Shown: positions 52,709-63,129, counted from the stretch's first letter. The stretch is 64,000 nt of DNA from Candidatus Gastranaerophilales bacterium (GCA_944323155.1 CALURL010000008.1:19595-83594), one strand, 5' to 3'. The notes: generated from the letters alone by a model not told the origin. Program-made: numbers and translations.

Positions 52709-53925
52709 AACTGCTTGTCTAAACTTTTGATCCATTCTACAACACGTACACAATTTTTTCCATCCTGGGATTTAAACATTTTATCTCTGAGTTTTTTTCG
52801 TTCTTCTTTATAATCATCAACGCCATTAATTACATCCTGTATTGCGTTGATTAATTCTTGTTCATTATATGCTTTTACTCCAGCTGTAAGTTCATCATAT
52901 GGACGGTAGAAGCCACGGCATTTTTTCTGATATTCTTCCAAATCAATTGGATAATAAATAATAGGCTTATCTAAAAGCAAATAGTCAAAATAAATAGAGG
53001 AATAGTCTGTAATCAAAGCATCAGAATACTTAAGTACAGGGTAAATATCAGCATTACTATCCATTTTGTATATTTCTTCAGGCAAATCAAAATTAAGTGA
53101 ATTTTTGTCTGCAAAGTGTAACTTGCAAACTAAAATCGTATTATTTTGTTTTAAAAATTCATGTAAATTTTTTGATTTTAACCAGCCGGATATATCTTTT
53201 CCTGTATCTCTAAAAGTTGGGGCATAAAATAGTAATTTTTTGCCTTGTTCCTTGAAGCTTTTTATTTTTGCACATTCTTCTTCCATAAAAATATCAGCAT
53301 TTGGAATATCATGGAATAAAACGTCTAATCGTGGAGAACCAAAAATTTTTATTTTATCTTTATTTGTCAAAAATGAGGTTTCATAACAAGATTGTTCATA
53401 TTCGCTATTTACATTATAGAAAGAATCCCTGTCCCTTAATAAATTAAATATAATTTTTTTAATAGGAGAATAATTTTTATAATTATTATTCATATCAAAA
53501 CCTATTTTTTTTAAAGGTATACCATGCCATAAATTAATACAAACAGCACCGCCTGATAAAAAAGAATTATTAACATCGAATTTTGCATCATCATAAAGCC
53601 AATATTTAGCTCTTAAAGAATAATAAATTCCTTTTAGACTTTTTCTTGTGTAAACATTGTAATATCCGTATGAATTAAATATTTTTATCATTTTTTTATC
53701 ATCACATAAGTAAATAAGTTTTAAATTAGTATTATTTTTTAAGAATAAGTATAAATACTTTGTATTATGCATAAAATAATCCTTTGACTTACAATTAAGA
53801 TGCGTCCTAGGAGTTCTTAATCCCATAACAATAATATTTTTGCTTCTCACTGAAATCAAAGAAATAAAAAATTTAAAAGACATATATATTAAACTCTTTA
53901 TAAAAAATTTAATTTCTTTTATCAT
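52705..53925 (-). CDS. CDP-glycerol glycerophosphotransferase-family protein (TagF/TagB-like)
   Basis: A 406-residue protein with a short hydrophobic N-terminal segment. The family signatures are [15 protein letters not shown] (catalytic His of the WHG motif), [35 protein letters not shown] and the C-terminal [24 protein letters not shown]. These enzymes transfer glycerol phosphate or ribitol phosphate from a CDP-linked donor to a glycan or membrane lipid. In this operon the donor is probably made by the adjacent TagD-like fusion. The start overlaps the Wzy gene by 17 bases. Confidence 0.88.
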   Translation of the reverse strand: MIKEIKFFIKSLIYMSFKFFISLISVRSKNIIVMGLRTPRTHLNCKSKDYFMHNTKYLYLFLKNNTNLKLIYLCDDKKMIKIFNSYGYYNVYTRKSLKGIYYSLRAKYWLYDDAKFDVNNSFLSGGAVCINLWHGIPLKKIGFDMNNNYKNYSPIKKIIFNLLRDRDSFYNVNSEYEQSCYETSFLTNKDKIKIFGSPRLDVLFHDIPNADIFMEEECAKIKSFKEQGKKLLFYAPTFRDTGKDISGWLKSKNLHEFLKQNNTILVCKLHFADKNSLNFDLPEEIYKMDSNADIYPVLKYSDALITDYSSIYFDYLLLDKPIIYYPIDLEEYQKKCRGFYRPYDELTAGVKAYNEQELINAIQDVINGVDDYKEERKKLRDKMFKSQDGKNCVRVVEWIKSLDKQL

Positions 53926-55351
53926 ACAAATCCTTTCTATGAATATAAATATATAAATATGCTAATGCCCAACCATAAATTAGCCAAACTATTGAATTAT
54001 CTAACCCCAAATTATAAAAAGAAATTATTCCTATAGCTACAAATGAATGAATCAATGCAACTAAACAACTAGCTTCTATTCCTTGAAAACTTTTTCTTAT
54101 TTTTGATAAAAATTTTAAATTTTTTATTATAAACAAAACATATAACGAAAAACCAATCAATCCAAATTCAGCTAAAGAAGTATATACGATACTTCTTGCA
54201 ACAGTAAAACAATATTGTGTCAATAGATAGTTATACATATTTTCAAAAGTTAAATTAAAGTGAGAGTTTACAATATATGATAAATGGTTTATATAAATAT
54301 CAACATTATTCAAGCCACACCCAAATATAAATGCTTTGATAAAAGCTGATATTTGAATACTATATGAAACAATTCTTGTTGCAAGAGAAGGTTCTAATAA
54401 TATCAATTTATCAAAGTCCCCAAAGCTATATATTGTTTTAATTATTCTATATACATAGGTCTGTTCTAATTTAGTTTGATAATTTATAAATAATAAAAAT
54501 AAAATAGTAATTAGAATAAATAGTAATAAACAAATTTGCGACAAATATTTTTTTATTTTATTCCAATATATCATAAAAAAAAGAACAAATAATTCTATAA
54601 AACAGAGAACTAAATAAATTGGAGATTTTGTAAATATTAATGCACATAACATAAATACTAATATTGTCCTTTTTATAAATAAATTAAGATACTTATTATT
54701 AAATAAAGCATATTTAGTATTATGAATAGATATTACGAAAGGCATAACTATAAAAATAAATTGTCCGAGAGCACTGGGTTCTGAGAAAAATGCATAAACT
54801 CTCAAATTTTCAAGGGCATCATGCACATCATAATAAGCAGCAGCTCTAGCATTTGTAAAAAAATCAAAAATAGAAATCATTATTTTAATATCAAAAAGGA
54901 AGCATAAATATTGAATTATACTAATTAAAAATAAACTCCATATTATTATAATAAAAAGTTTTAATATGCATTTAAATCTGATTCCTAAAAATAATCCTAA
55001 CAGTGGTAATAAATAAACAGGAATTGTTGCCACAAAAAATTTGTAAATACGGACAGCATAAAAAGAAACAGGAGCTGTATAATGCCCTAATAATATATGT
55101 ATAAATAAGGACATCACGATATAAGCTAAAAAAAACAAATAATACTTAGTTATTGGGATTCTTAATAATTGTTTAATTGACTGTTTAAATCTATCTATTT
55201 TATTGAATATAAAAAATAAATATAAAATTATCAAAAAAATTAAAGATACATAAATATTTCCATTTGTCCCTTTTTTTATATAAATTACAAACATAGGGAA
55301 AAAGGTTAATATAAAAGTTATAAAATAAATATATGAAAATTTTAATGACAC
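53909..55351 (-). CDS. O-antigen polymerase-like membrane protein (Wzy candidate)
   Basis: A 480-residue protein of about 12-14 hydrophobic helices with little sequence conservation, as usual for Wzy. Visible are an internal loop (about 165-200, [30 protein letters not shown]) and a long periplasmic loop (about 300-370) with [25 protein letters not shown]. The SEPSALGQF segment and the RIVSYS...FGCG loop are like those of O-antigen polymerases. It probably joins repeat units in the periplasm. It shares 17 bases with the glycerophosphotransferase gene, and its position in the operon supports the call. Confidence 0.75.
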   Translation of the reverse strand: MSLKFSYIYFITFILTFFPMFVIYIKKGTNGNIYVSLIFLIILYLFFIFNKIDRFKQSIKQLLRIPITKYYLFFLAYIVMSLFIHILLGHYTAPVSFYAVRIYKFFVATIPVYLLPLLGLFLGIRFKCILKLFIIIIWSLFLISIIQYLCFLFDIKIMISIFDFFTNARAAAYYDVHDALENLRVYAFFSEPSALGQFIFIVMPFVISIHNTKYALFNNKYLNLFIKRTILVFMLCALIFTKSPIYLVLCFIELFVLFFMIYWNKIKKYLSQICLLLFILITILFLLFINYQTKLEQTYVYRIIKTIYSFGDFDKLILLEPSLATRIVSYSIQISAFIKAFIFGCGLNNVDIYINHLSYIVNSHFNLTFENMYNYLLTQYCFTVARSIVYTSLAEFGLIGFSLYVLFIIKNLKFLSKIRKSFQGIEASCLVALIHSFVAIGIISFYNLGLDNSIVWLIYGWALAYLYIYIHRKDLYDKRN

Positions 55352-55382
55352 TAGAAAATTCCTACCTTATTATTACGTAAAT

Positions 55383-56264
55383 TTATAATTTTAATATGAA
55401 CTTAAATAATTTCTTATTTTCATTATTTCGCAAAATATATCCATCAATAAAAAGAAGAATTTGGTTAAGAAATTTGAAAAGAAATACCTGATTAGGCATA
55501 TTTTTATTTAAATACTTAAACTGGCTAATTCGAAATCTTTTTTTAGCCTCTAATTTATCCTTTGAAGATTTCCCTTCTAAATGAATAATCTTAGCATCTT
55601 TTACAAATTTCACATCATACCCAGCTTGTTTTATTCTAAAACATAAATCAGTTTCTTCTAAATACATAAAAAAATCTTCGTCAAAACAGCCAACAGACTT
55701 TAAAGCAGTCTTCCTAAAAAAGATATCAGCACCTATTATATGATCTATTTTACCTATATCAATTATTTGATCCGAGCGCAATGCAAATCCATATTTCAAA
55801 AATAATTTTGGAAAAAAAGATTTTAAACCAAATTTTAATAACAAATCAAAAAGATTAGGGAATTGCCCTCCAGAAACAACCGGATTTAATTCCTTGTCGA
55901 CTAGATATCCTCCGCACACAGCGACTTTTTGATTTTCTTCTTTTTCCATAAAGTCAAACATAATTTTAATTGCATTATTTACCAATAAAGTATCTGTATT
56001 GAGACATAATATATATTTCCCATTTGCTTGCTTTATTGCAAGATTATTAGCTGCACCAAAACCAGAATTAACAGGATTTCTAATAATATTAATTTGAGGA
56101 AATTCTTCTTCAATAGCTTCTATTGACCCATCTTGAGAGTTATTATCCACGACAAAAATTTCAAAATTAATACCTTCAGTTTTTTCATAAACTGATTTAA
56201 TTGCGTTTATAGTTAAATCTTTTGTTTTATAATTTACAAATATTATTGATACATCTTTATTCAT
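55383..56264 (-). CDS. Glycosyltransferase family 2 (rhamnosyltransferase-like)
   Basis: A 293-residue GT-A enzyme: VSIIFVNYKTKDLTINAIKSVYEKT, FEIFVVDNNSQDGSIEAIEEEFP, YILCLNTDTLL (DxD as NTD), and GCFDEDFFMYLEETDLCFRIKQAGY with the ED motif. This N-terminal form and the FDEDFFMYLEETDL segment resemble WbbL-type rhamnosyltransferases. It adds a sugar to the lipid-linked repeat on the cytoplasmic side. The sugar is not certain. It overlaps the GT4 gene by four bases. Confidence 0.87.
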   Translation of the reverse strand: MNKDVSIIFVNYKTKDLTINAIKSVYEKTEGINFEIFVVDNNSQDGSIEAIEEEFPQINIIRNPVNSGFGAANNLAIKQANGKYILCLNTDTLLVNNAIKIMFDFMEKEENQKVAVCGGYLVDKELNPVVSGGQFPNLFDLLLKFGLKSFFPKLFLKYGFALRSDQIIDIGKIDHIIGADIFFRKTALKSVGCFDEDFFMYLEETDLCFRIKQAGYDVKFVKDAKIIHLEGKSSKDKLEAKKRFRISQFKYLNKNMPNQVFLFKFLNQILLFIDGYILRNNENKKLFKFILKL

Positions 56265-57352
56265 CTTACATACTCTTTATAAAAATTCAATATTCCTTCA
56301 TTAAATCTTTTAGGAGAAAAAGTTTCAACTCTTGACAATCCTTTGTTAATATACTTATCAATTTCCTTTGAATTATTAATTAAATATTCAATCTTTTCTG
56401 CAAAATTTTCAGGAGTTGGCTCTATTAAAATTCCAGCATCACCAACAATTTCTGGCATTACTGTTTTGTTTGATGAAATTACAGGTAGACAATAGCTCAT
56501 AGCTTCGAGTAGAGGGATTCCAAATCCTTCTACTAACGATGGATAAACATAAAGATTCGCATTTCTATAAAGTTTATCTAATTGTTCTTCTGATACTTTT
56601 CCCCACACTTTTATGTTATTTTCAAGTTGATTTTCTTTTATATAATCTTCAATTATATTTGTATAATCTCTTCGAGCTCCGGCGATATCAAAATGAACAT
56701 CAAAACCTTTATCTTTTAAAATTTTGATAGCTTTTACAACACAAAGGATATTTTTATGCTCAAAATTTGTCCCAACAAAAAGTACATTATTGAGTTCATT
56801 TCGTTTTGTTTCATGGGTGACTTTGCCAGAAAATGAATTGTAAATAACAACTATTTTTTCAGGTTTTATATTAAAATATTCTATTAAATCTTTCTTTGAA
56901 TACTCGGAAACTGTTATTATTTTTTTGGACAACAGCACGCACATACTAAACATAAATTTGAAATACCAGTATTTTAATAGGCCTTTTTTATATACATAAG
57001 AATATTTCAGAGGAATAATATCATGTATTGTTGATATTAATTTACATTGAACTAAAAATATAAATAATGGAATATCAAAATGCGTTGCATGAAAAATATC
57101 GATATTATTTTTTTTAATTAAATAAGGTATTTCAATATTTGATAAAAATGAAAATGGTTTAGATGCAGCATATATAATTTTAATATTGCACCCAACAATT
57201 TCTTCTTCTATTTTGGTTTTATCATTTTTATTAATTAGAATATAATACTTATTATCTGTATTATTAATAATTACGCACAAAATGGATTTCAAATAAGATG
57301 AAATTCCTGTTTTATCAAAATATCTTCTAAAATCTATTAATATTTTTGCCAT
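56261..57352 (-). CDS. Glycosyltransferase family 4
   Basis: A 363-residue GT-B enzyme. The N-terminal part has IDFRRYFDKTGISSYLKSI and DIFHATHFDIPLF; the C-terminal donor domain has NVLFVGTNFEHKNI, IAGARRDY, VWGKVSEEQLDKLYRNANLYVYPSLVEGFGIPLLEAMSYCLPVISS (the EGFG...E family signature), and VGDAGILIEP. It likely adds a hexose to the repeat unit. It overlaps the next gene by four bases and follows the B12-radical SAM gene by 21 bases. Confidence 0.9.
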   Translation of the reverse strand: MAKILIDFRRYFDKTGISSYLKSILCVIINNTDNKYYILINKNDKTKIEEEIVGCNIKIIYAASKPFSFLSNIEIPYLIKKNNIDIFHATHFDIPLFIFLVQCKLISTIHDIIPLKYSYVYKKGLLKYWYFKFMFSMCVLLSKKIITVSEYSKKDLIEYFNIKPEKIVVIYNSFSGKVTHETKRNELNNVLFVGTNFEHKNILCVVKAIKILKDKGFDVHFDIAGARRDYTNIIEDYIKENQLENNIKVWGKVSEEQLDKLYRNANLYVYPSLVEGFGIPLLEAMSYCLPVISSNKTVMPEIVGDAGILIEPTPENFAEKIEYLINNSKEIDKYINKGLSRVETFSPKRFNEGILNFYKEYVR

Positions 57353-57373
57353 TTAATCTTTAGATTACCTTTC

Positions 57374-58828
57374 TTACGAGTATAAAAAAACTAACAATCT
57401 TTTAAACGCTTTGAGATTTCTTTTCATTTCATCGAAATTAGTTACACTCTGGAAAGCTTTGTAAATAAGATATTTGGGACGCAAGTAATACTTTTTCCGT
57501 GCATAGTCACAAAATTCTACTAATTCTTCACTTGATATATCAGGTAAATTCAGCACACATTCGTGATTTGCATCTTCTTTAAGCCATTTTGAGTAATCAA
57601 AAGTCTTAATATAACCATTCTCTTTTGCCCAGATAAAAGCTTCTGTCCCAGGATACGGAATCAGTGGGAAAAATTGAGCGCTGTCAGGGTTTAGTTTCAT
57701 CGCAAACTTTAATGTCTGCTCCATTGTCTCCTTTGTTTCTCCCTTATTTCCAACCATAAAACATCCATGTACAAGTAAGCCGGCTTTTCTAGCGTTTTGC
57801 ATATATTCAACCGCCTGTTCTATTTTTGTACCTTTATGAATATTATTTAAAATTTCTTGACAGCCTGATTCAAATCCAGGAATAATCAATCTACAGCCGG
57901 CTTTCTTCATAAGTCTCATAAGTTCTAAATCAATTCTGACACGAGTATTTGCCCACCATTTAACTTTTTTATTAATTCCTTTCTTTATCAGCATTCTGCA
58001 TATTTCTTTTGCCCGCTCAGGATCTGCTGTAAATGTATCATCTTCTATACCTATTGATTTAACTTCAGGTAAATTTTCAACAATCCATTCAAATTCGGAA
58101 ACTACATTCTCCACACTTCTTAAACGGTACTTATGACCATGAAAAGTTTGGGGATATACACAGAAGAAACATCTTGAAGGACACCCGCGCCCTGTCATTA
58201 TCATTACCATGGGAAGAGTTGCAGCTGAAAAGAAATAATTATTAATATTCAAATGCTTTTTATAAACCTTTGATACAAAAGGAATATCATCTAAATTCCC
58301 AATATAAGCTCTATCCTTATTATGAATATGTTTACCGGAATTTTTATATGAAATACCATCAACGGTTGACAAATCTCTTTTTTCCTCTAATGCTTTAGCT
58401 AAATCTACAACAGTAGCGTCATATTCATGTCTGGCAATACTGTCAATACTATCAGACATATCAAGAACTTCATCAGTCAAAACAGATGGATGCGTTCCAA
58501 CAAGACAAATATGTGCTTCAGGCAGAATCTTCTTTATCTCTTCTGCACATCTTACATCTTCACTAATACTTGGCGTACTTGTATCTATGATTACTAGTTG
58601 TGGATTATATTCTTTAATTTTTTCTAAACTTTTATCTAAGTTTGTTTGATCAGCGCAACTATCTAATAACATTGTATCTTGATTATTTTTTTCTAGATTC
58701 GCACAAGCGTATGCTAACCATATTGGATTATATATTGTTCCGCTTTTAGTAATAGCAGGTGAGCGTGATGCTCTTGAGAATTTTCCTAACTCTGTTTTAT
58801 ACGGTGGGTTTAATAATAATACTTTCAT
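57374..58828 (-). CDS. B12-binding-domain radical SAM protein in the glycan operon
   Basis: A 484-residue class B radical SAM protein. An N-terminal cobalamin-binding-like domain (about 1-150: VLLLNPPYKTELGKFSR, MLLDSCADQTN, CLVGTHPSVLTDEVL) is followed by the CPSRCFFC cluster motif (near residue 215), GIEDDTFTADPERAKEI, and PLIPYPGTEAFIW. Such enzymes often methylate unreactive carbons, or do other radical chemistry. It sits between two glycosyltransferase genes with overlaps on one side (32 bases with the following one upstream), so it likely modifies a sugar or its lipid carrier. The substrate is unknown. Confidence 0.85.
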   Translation of the reverse strand: MKVLLLNPPYKTELGKFSRASRSPAITKSGTIYNPIWLAYACANLEKNNQDTMLLDSCADQTNLDKSLEKIKEYNPQLVIIDTSTPSISEDVRCAEEIKKILPEAHICLVGTHPSVLTDEVLDMSDSIDSIARHEYDATVVDLAKALEEKRDLSTVDGISYKNSGKHIHNKDRAYIGNLDDIPFVSKVYKKHLNINNYFFSAATLPMVMIMTGRGCPSRCFFCVYPQTFHGHKYRLRSVENVVSEFEWIVENLPEVKSIGIEDDTFTADPERAKEICRMLIKKGINKKVKWWANTRVRIDLELMRLMKKAGCRLIIPGFESGCQEILNNIHKGTKIEQAVEYMQNARKAGLLVHGCFMVGNKGETKETMEQTLKFAMKLNPDSAQFFPLIPYPGTEAFIWAKENGYIKTFDYSKWLKEDANHECVLNLPDISSEELVEFCDYARKKYYLRPKYLIYKAFQSVTNFDEMKRNLKAFKRLLVFLYS

Positions 58829-59678
58829 TACATTCTCCTTTTAAAACAATTTCTTTCCTCAAGAATTTTTTATAAATCCAGGCTCTTAGACTAGAAGGAA
58901 TAATTCGAAGCAAAAATTTCAGGGTTACATTCCTGACAAGCTCAAAAATATTTATATATCCCATTCGGTAGAATTTCCAGAACAGTTGAATTTCTTGCAA
59001 TATACGTTTTACTCCTACACGTTTAGCAAGCATTCTGGAACCTGCACGGGCATTTACAAGACATTCTTCTAAATTATAGAACTTTGCACCATTCATCAAC
59101 ATTTTTGAAAAAAGATAGTAATCTTCACCAAAATTAAATGTATTGTATCCACCTGCTTTTAATACTTTGTCTTTTTTATATACAACAGTCATATTATTCA
59201 TCGGGCTACGCCATTTCCCAAATTGAAAAATTTCATCATGAGATAACGGGACAACTTTTTTAGAGATTATATGTTCAGGTGTCTCCTCAAACTCGGTTAT
59301 ATTAGAACCTATTACATCTGCTTGCGGGTGCTCTTTCAGGTAATTTATTTGTTTTTCAAATCTATCCGGAGCAGAAATATCATCACTGTCCATGAGAGCA
59401 ACATAATTATATTTACAAGCTTTCAATCCTGCGTTACGTGCTTCACCTTGGCCGACATTATTATCGAGAGAAACGATGTTGAACAAATCCGGGAATTGTG
59501 TTTTGTAAAATTTTATTATTTTATCAAGTTCATCTGTTAATTTCCCATCTTCTACAATTACAATTTCATCCGGTTTTAAGGTTTGATTAATTATACTATC
59601 AATAGCCACCTTAAAATAATCAGGATTTTCTTTATAATATATTGGCATCAAAACACTAAATTTAAAATCTTTATCCAA
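58797..59678 (-). CDS. Glycosyltransferase family 2
   Basis: A 293-residue GT-A enzyme. Signatures are FSVLMPIYYKENPDYFKVAIDSIINQTLKPDEIVIVEDG, NNVGQGEARNAGLKACKYNYVALMDSDDISAPDRFEKQ (DSDD = DxD), and YNTFNFGEDYYLFSKML. It adds a sugar to the lipid-linked unit. It resembles AmsE-like galactosyl/glucosyltransferases in layout, but the donor is unknown. It overlaps the epimerase gene by eight bases and the B12-radical SAM gene by 32 bases. Confidence 0.88.
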   Translation of the reverse strand: MDKDFKFSVLMPIYYKENPDYFKVAIDSIINQTLKPDEIVIVEDGKLTDELDKIIKFYKTQFPDLFNIVSLDNNVGQGEARNAGLKACKYNYVALMDSDDISAPDRFEKQINYLKEHPQADVIGSNITEFEETPEHIISKKVVPLSHDEIFQFGKWRSPMNNMTVVYKKDKVLKAGGYNTFNFGEDYYLFSKMLMNGAKFYNLEECLVNARAGSRMLAKRVGVKRILQEIQLFWKFYRMGYINIFELVRNVTLKFLLRIIPSSLRAWIYKKFLRKEIVLKGECNESIIIKPTV

Positions 59679-60585
59679 CCAGTCCTCCTAAAATATCATT
59701 TTTGTCTTTCATATCTAGTATCCCATCTTTTAATAAAACAAAAGGGGTATAATTTAACAAATTAAGTAATTTTGTATTATCTAAAATACTATGTTCTATA
59801 TCACCAGGTCGTGCAAATGTATAAATTGGTTCTTTATTATAATTTAAAACCTGCTTGATTACCCAGTAAAGCTCCTTAATTGAAGTCTTTCTATTAGTTG
59901 AGACATTTATAATTTCATTTTTTACATTACATTTTAATGCTAATACATTTACGGCAGCTACATCTACAACAGAAATAAAATCTCTTGTTTGCTCACCCGT
60001 TCCATATATCTTAATATTTTTATTATGAGACATTTGGTCAAAAAATTTTGCGACAACTCCAGCTTCTCCGTTACTGTCTTGACCATAGCCATATACATTT
60101 GAATATCGAAAAATTATATAATCAATACCACTATATTTAATAAAATTTTCAGAGGCTCCTTTAGTTATTGCATAAGGAGATATAAAATCTATTGGATGCT
60201 CTTCATCAACTGGTAAATATCTAGGTTTTGCATATACAGCAGCCGTTGACGAAAATATTATTTTTTTTACTCCATACAATTTTGAAAAATAACAAATATT
60301 CACTGTGGCATAATAGTTATCCATGCAGTCAGCTTGAGGATTTTTTATAGATTCACTAACTGAAGGTAATGCTGCCAAATGGATGACATAATCAATAGAA
60401 TTTTCCTTAAATATTCTTACAATTTCAGGACTTGTAATGTCTATTTGATAGTATTTTCCCAAAAAATTTGCAGGTTTTTGTTTTCTATCTACACCGATAA
60501 TCTGGAATCCATCTTTATTAAGCTGCATTATTGTATGCAGAGCAATAAAACCAGCACACCCAGTAACTAATACAGTCTCACCCAT
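59671..60585 (-). CDS. NAD-dependent epimerase/dehydratase (sugar nucleotide SDR)
   Basis: A 304-residue extended SDR. N-terminal VTGCAGFIALHT is the NAD site, then FSSTAAVYAKP, the catalytic YAITKGASE (YxxxK), FRYSNVYGYGQDSNGEAGVVAKF and RDFISVVDVAAVNVLAL. This is the WcaG/UDP-glucose 4-epimerase-like group; substrate unknown. It overlaps the initiating transferase by eight bases at its start and the GT2 gene by eight bases at its end. Confidence 0.9.
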   Translation of the reverse strand: MGETVLVTGCAGFIALHTIMQLNKDGFQIIGVDRKQKPANFLGKYYQIDITSPEIVRIFKENSIDYVIHLAALPSVSESIKNPQADCMDNYYATVNICYFSKLYGVKKIIFSSTAAVYAKPRYLPVDEEHPIDFISPYAITKGASENFIKYSGIDYIIFRYSNVYGYGQDSNGEAGVVAKFFDQMSHNKNIKIYGTGEQTRDFISVVDVAAVNVLALKCNVKNEIINVSTNRKTSIKELYWVIKQVLNYNKEPIYTFARPGDIEHSILDNTKLLNLLNYTPFVLLKDGILDMKDKNDILGGLVG

Positions 60586-61939
60586 GTCTTGCTCCTAAAG
60601 CTAAAAAAATCGCTTTTATTAGTATTAAAATTTCCCAAAATACATTTCTATGTTTTATATAATAAAAATCATATTCAAGCTTATGCTTCTCATCATCACC
60701 ATTAAAACAGTGCCCTTGATTAATTTGCGCCCAGCCTGTCCAGCCTGTTTTTACCCAATGGCGACATTTATGCATAGGTATTTCCTGACAATATACATGC
60801 ACCAAATCCTCCCACTCTGCTCTTGGTCCAACAATTGACATGTCACCTTTCAAAATATTTACCATCTGTGGAATTTCATCAAAACGCGCTTTTCTTACAA
60901 ATTTACACCACGGAATAACTCTTGAATCACTGTCTTGCCCATTTGCTAATTCAAGATTGTTTGATGTTGGAATATAATCATTTTTATACATTGTTCTTAA
61001 TTTATAGGCTTTAAAAACTTTTCCGTCTTTCCCTATACGATTCTGAGTATATATAGGCTCGCCGCCGTCTGTTAATTTCACACGAATTGCAATATATAAA
61101 AGAATTGGGAAGGTTACTAATAAAATTATTGTTGCAGCTATTACATCATAAATTCTTTTACATATATCATACAAAACTGAACGATTTTTCATATAATGGA
61201 AAAATAAATTATTTATTGACACACTATCAACAAAATATTTTCCAGTTACCATTTCATAAAAGTCTTGCATTTCATATATTTTGACACCTTTAGGTATACT
61301 TTTTACCATATCTGTAAGAACTGTTTCATCTAAATACTGTTCAGTTGCAATTATAACAATGTCAATTTTATTTGCTCTTATTACATCCTGTAAAGATGAA
61401 CTTTTAGCAAGAGTTTTCACACTATAATTAGAAATCTTATCTTCATTATCACCGATAAAGCCGACAACATTCATTTTTAAGGCTTTTTTGTTAATAATTT
61501 CATCTGCCATAAGGTGCGCATTCTTACCTGCACCCACTATCAAAACATTTTTAATTCTCTTTATATTAAATAGATAATAATGAAATAAAACCCTATATGT
61601 TCTTAACAATACAAATATCGTTAATAAATTCACAAGAAGGAATTCTAACGAATTTACACTATCCGCAAACATCAATAACAGAATTGCAGCAGGAATTTGA
61701 GAAAATACAACACCTTCAAATAATAAATAATAATTTTTTAAGGTTACATTAAATTCTCTTACCTTATAATTATCTTTTAAGAATAAAACCAAAACACCAG
61801 ATAGAACTGTTATCATAACAGTCAAATCCATAAAATTTAGAGGAAGCTTAAAATAATCAAACCAAAATATAGTTGAAAATAAATAAACAACTATATCAAA
61901 TAGAAACATTATTACAATTGATCTAGATAACAAATTCAA
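60578..61939 (-). CDS. Undecaprenyl-phosphate sugar phosphotransferase (initiating, WbaP/WcaJ-like)
   Basis: This 453-residue enzyme moves a sugar phosphate to undecaprenyl phosphate, the first step of repeat-unit synthesis. Four or five N-terminal helices (about 5-120) are followed by a Rossmann-like CoA-binding-type region (NVLIVGAGKNAHLMADEI). A helix then anchors the catalytic bacterial-transferase domain (about 265-453): VKLTDGGEPIYTQNRIGKDGKVFKAYKLRTM, RKARFDEIPQMVNILKGDMSIVGPRAEW, and KTGWTGWAQIN. The start is TTG at 61939 with AGGGG upstream. It is the first gene of the operon, so its promoter lies in the 61940-62070 gap. Confidence 0.92.
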   Translation of the reverse strand: MNLLSRSIVIMFLFDIVVYLFSTIFWFDYFKLPLNFMDLTVMITVLSGVLVLFLKDNYKVREFNVTLKNYYLLFEGVVFSQIPAAILLLMFADSVNSLEFLLVNLLTIFVLLRTYRVLFHYYLFNIKRIKNVLIVGAGKNAHLMADEIINKKALKMNVVGFIGDNEDKISNYSVKTLAKSSSLQDVIRANKIDIVIIATEQYLDETVLTDMVKSIPKGVKIYEMQDFYEMVTGKYFVDSVSINNLFFHYMKNRSVLYDICKRIYDVIAATIILLVTFPILLYIAIRVKLTDGGEPIYTQNRIGKDGKVFKAYKLRTMYKNDYIPTSNNLELANGQDSDSRVIPWCKFVRKARFDEIPQMVNILKGDMSIVGPRAEWEDLVHVYCQEIPMHKCRHWVKTGWTGWAQINQGHCFNGDDEKHKLEYDFYYIKHRNVFWEILILIKAIFLALGARHG

Positions 61940-62074
61940 TAATCATCCCCTAACTATTTATATTTATAATACTATATCAAAAAAAATAAAAAAATACCCA
62001 TTTGACTATAAAATTTATAAAAACTTAGTACTTTTTATTGACACTAATATTTTTTTTAATACCATATAAATAAT

Positions 62075-62392
62075 ATGTATTGGTTATATTTATTCATAGC
62101 TGCAATATTTGAAGTTGGCTGGCCACTGGGTTTGAAAATGGCTCAGACATCAAATGCGAAAATTTTATGGATATTATTCGCGATTGTTGCAATGACATTA
62201 AGTGGAATTTTTCTATATCTAGCACAGAAAGGCATACCTATAGGTACAGCTTATGCAGTATGGACTGGAATTGGTGCATCATGCACATTCCTAATAGGAA
62301 TTATATTTTTTCATGATGCCATGAGTCTTATCAGATTTTTGGGAGTATTTTTTATAATCCTTGGTGTTATTTTATTAAAAATAGCACATTAA
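62075..62392 (+). CDS. SMR-family exporter, SugE/Gdx-like
   Basis: A 105-residue membrane protein with four helices. The membrane glutamate is in IFEVGWPLGLKMAQ, then IPIGTAYAVWTGIGASCTFLIGIIFF and a C-terminal LGVILLKIAH. The AVWTGIGA segment is shared with Gdx (SugE)-type exporters that remove guanidinium, as opposed to the EmrE drug-exporter subtype. No guanidine riboswitch is evident upstream. A TATAAA box lies four bases before the ATG, with TTGACA further up. A diverging glycan operon is upstream. Confidence 0.85.
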   Translation: MYWLYLFIAAIFEVGWPLGLKMAQTSNAKILWILFAIVAMTLSGIFLYLAQKGIPIGTAYAVWTGIGASCTFLIGIIFFHDAMSLIRFLGVFFIILGVILLKIAH

Positions 62393-62439
62393 AGAATTTC
62401 TTGCCGACTCTTTTGAGTATTTGTGATAAATTTGACTTA

Positions 62440-62901
62440 TTACCACCTATTTCTGTCATGGTTTTCCATATCTGAATAATTTATATTTTTAATTCTTTTT
62501 GCCAAATCTTTAACGGCTAGTTCTTTTGTCTCATTCTCTGTCGGGATAGAAAATCTATGAGAATATTTTTCTGCAGCACTTGGAACTAATAATAATTTTA
62601 TTTTATCTTTTAAAACGCTAAAAACATTTTTCTTAGCTCCTAGCGGTTTTGGATTGTAATAAATTTCTAAATTTGCATTTGGTTTGAAAAAATAACCAAA
62701 ATCATAAATATCTTCAGAACCTGCTGAAAACTTAGCGTATCCATCATATTTATTAAAAAATTTCTTTATTGGTTCTGATTCTTTGAAAGCCAAAAGGGCT
62801 TTAGCATCTTCTGCACACTTTTTAGGGTTAAAATTGTGTCTATATCTAATTCCCATTAATGATGTAAAGTTTGTTTGATTACGATTACTATTTATATCCA
62901 T
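62440..62901 (-). CDS. Lineage-type small hypothetical protein
   Basis: I do not recognise a family. The 153-residue protein starts MDINSNRNQTNFTSLMGIRYRHNFNPKKCAED. It has a helix (AEDAKALLAFKESEPIKKFF), a beta-rich middle (FSAGSEDIYDFGYFFKPNANLEIYYNP), and a basic, charged end (KDLAKRIKNINYSDMENHDRNRW). No signal or membrane helix. The polar N-terminal start is like other Gastranaerophilales-type hypotheticals. I chose 62901 because GTGAGG precedes that ATG; an in-frame start at 62970 has no ribosome site. Confidence 0.6.
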   Translation of the reverse strand: MDINSNRNQTNFTSLMGIRYRHNFNPKKCAEDAKALLAFKESEPIKKFFNKYDGYAKFSAGSEDIYDFGYFFKPNANLEIYYNPKPLGAKKNVFSVLKDKIKLLLVPSAAEKYSHRFSIPTENETKELAVKDLAKRIKNINYSDMENHDRNRW

Positions 62902-63129
62902 GCTAACCTCACTTATAAAATTTACTATACTTGTTAAAAGTCCATCAAAAAAAATTTTTGTTATTAACAAATTATAATGTAATATAAATTTACAAACATC
63001 TATATTAAGTGTTTGGTTCTTTTCAATATCAACAAAAGTAAATGTAACAAAATATATATGAGAATTTAAGCTTACAAATTATATATGTTTTAATGTATAA
63101 TAAATTCTTGGTGAGATATTAATATTTTT
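62902..63129. other. Non-coding stretch before the GIY-YIG unit
   Basis: No gene, RNA or clear hairpin seen; very AT-rich, with the minus-strand ribosome site of the 62440-62901 gene at its left edge. Confidence 0.4.

Noticed and set aside
62044..62074. Guanidine riboswitch before the SugE/Gdx-like gene
   Set aside because: The -10 box is four bases before the ATG and there is no room for, or sign of, the conserved aptamer.
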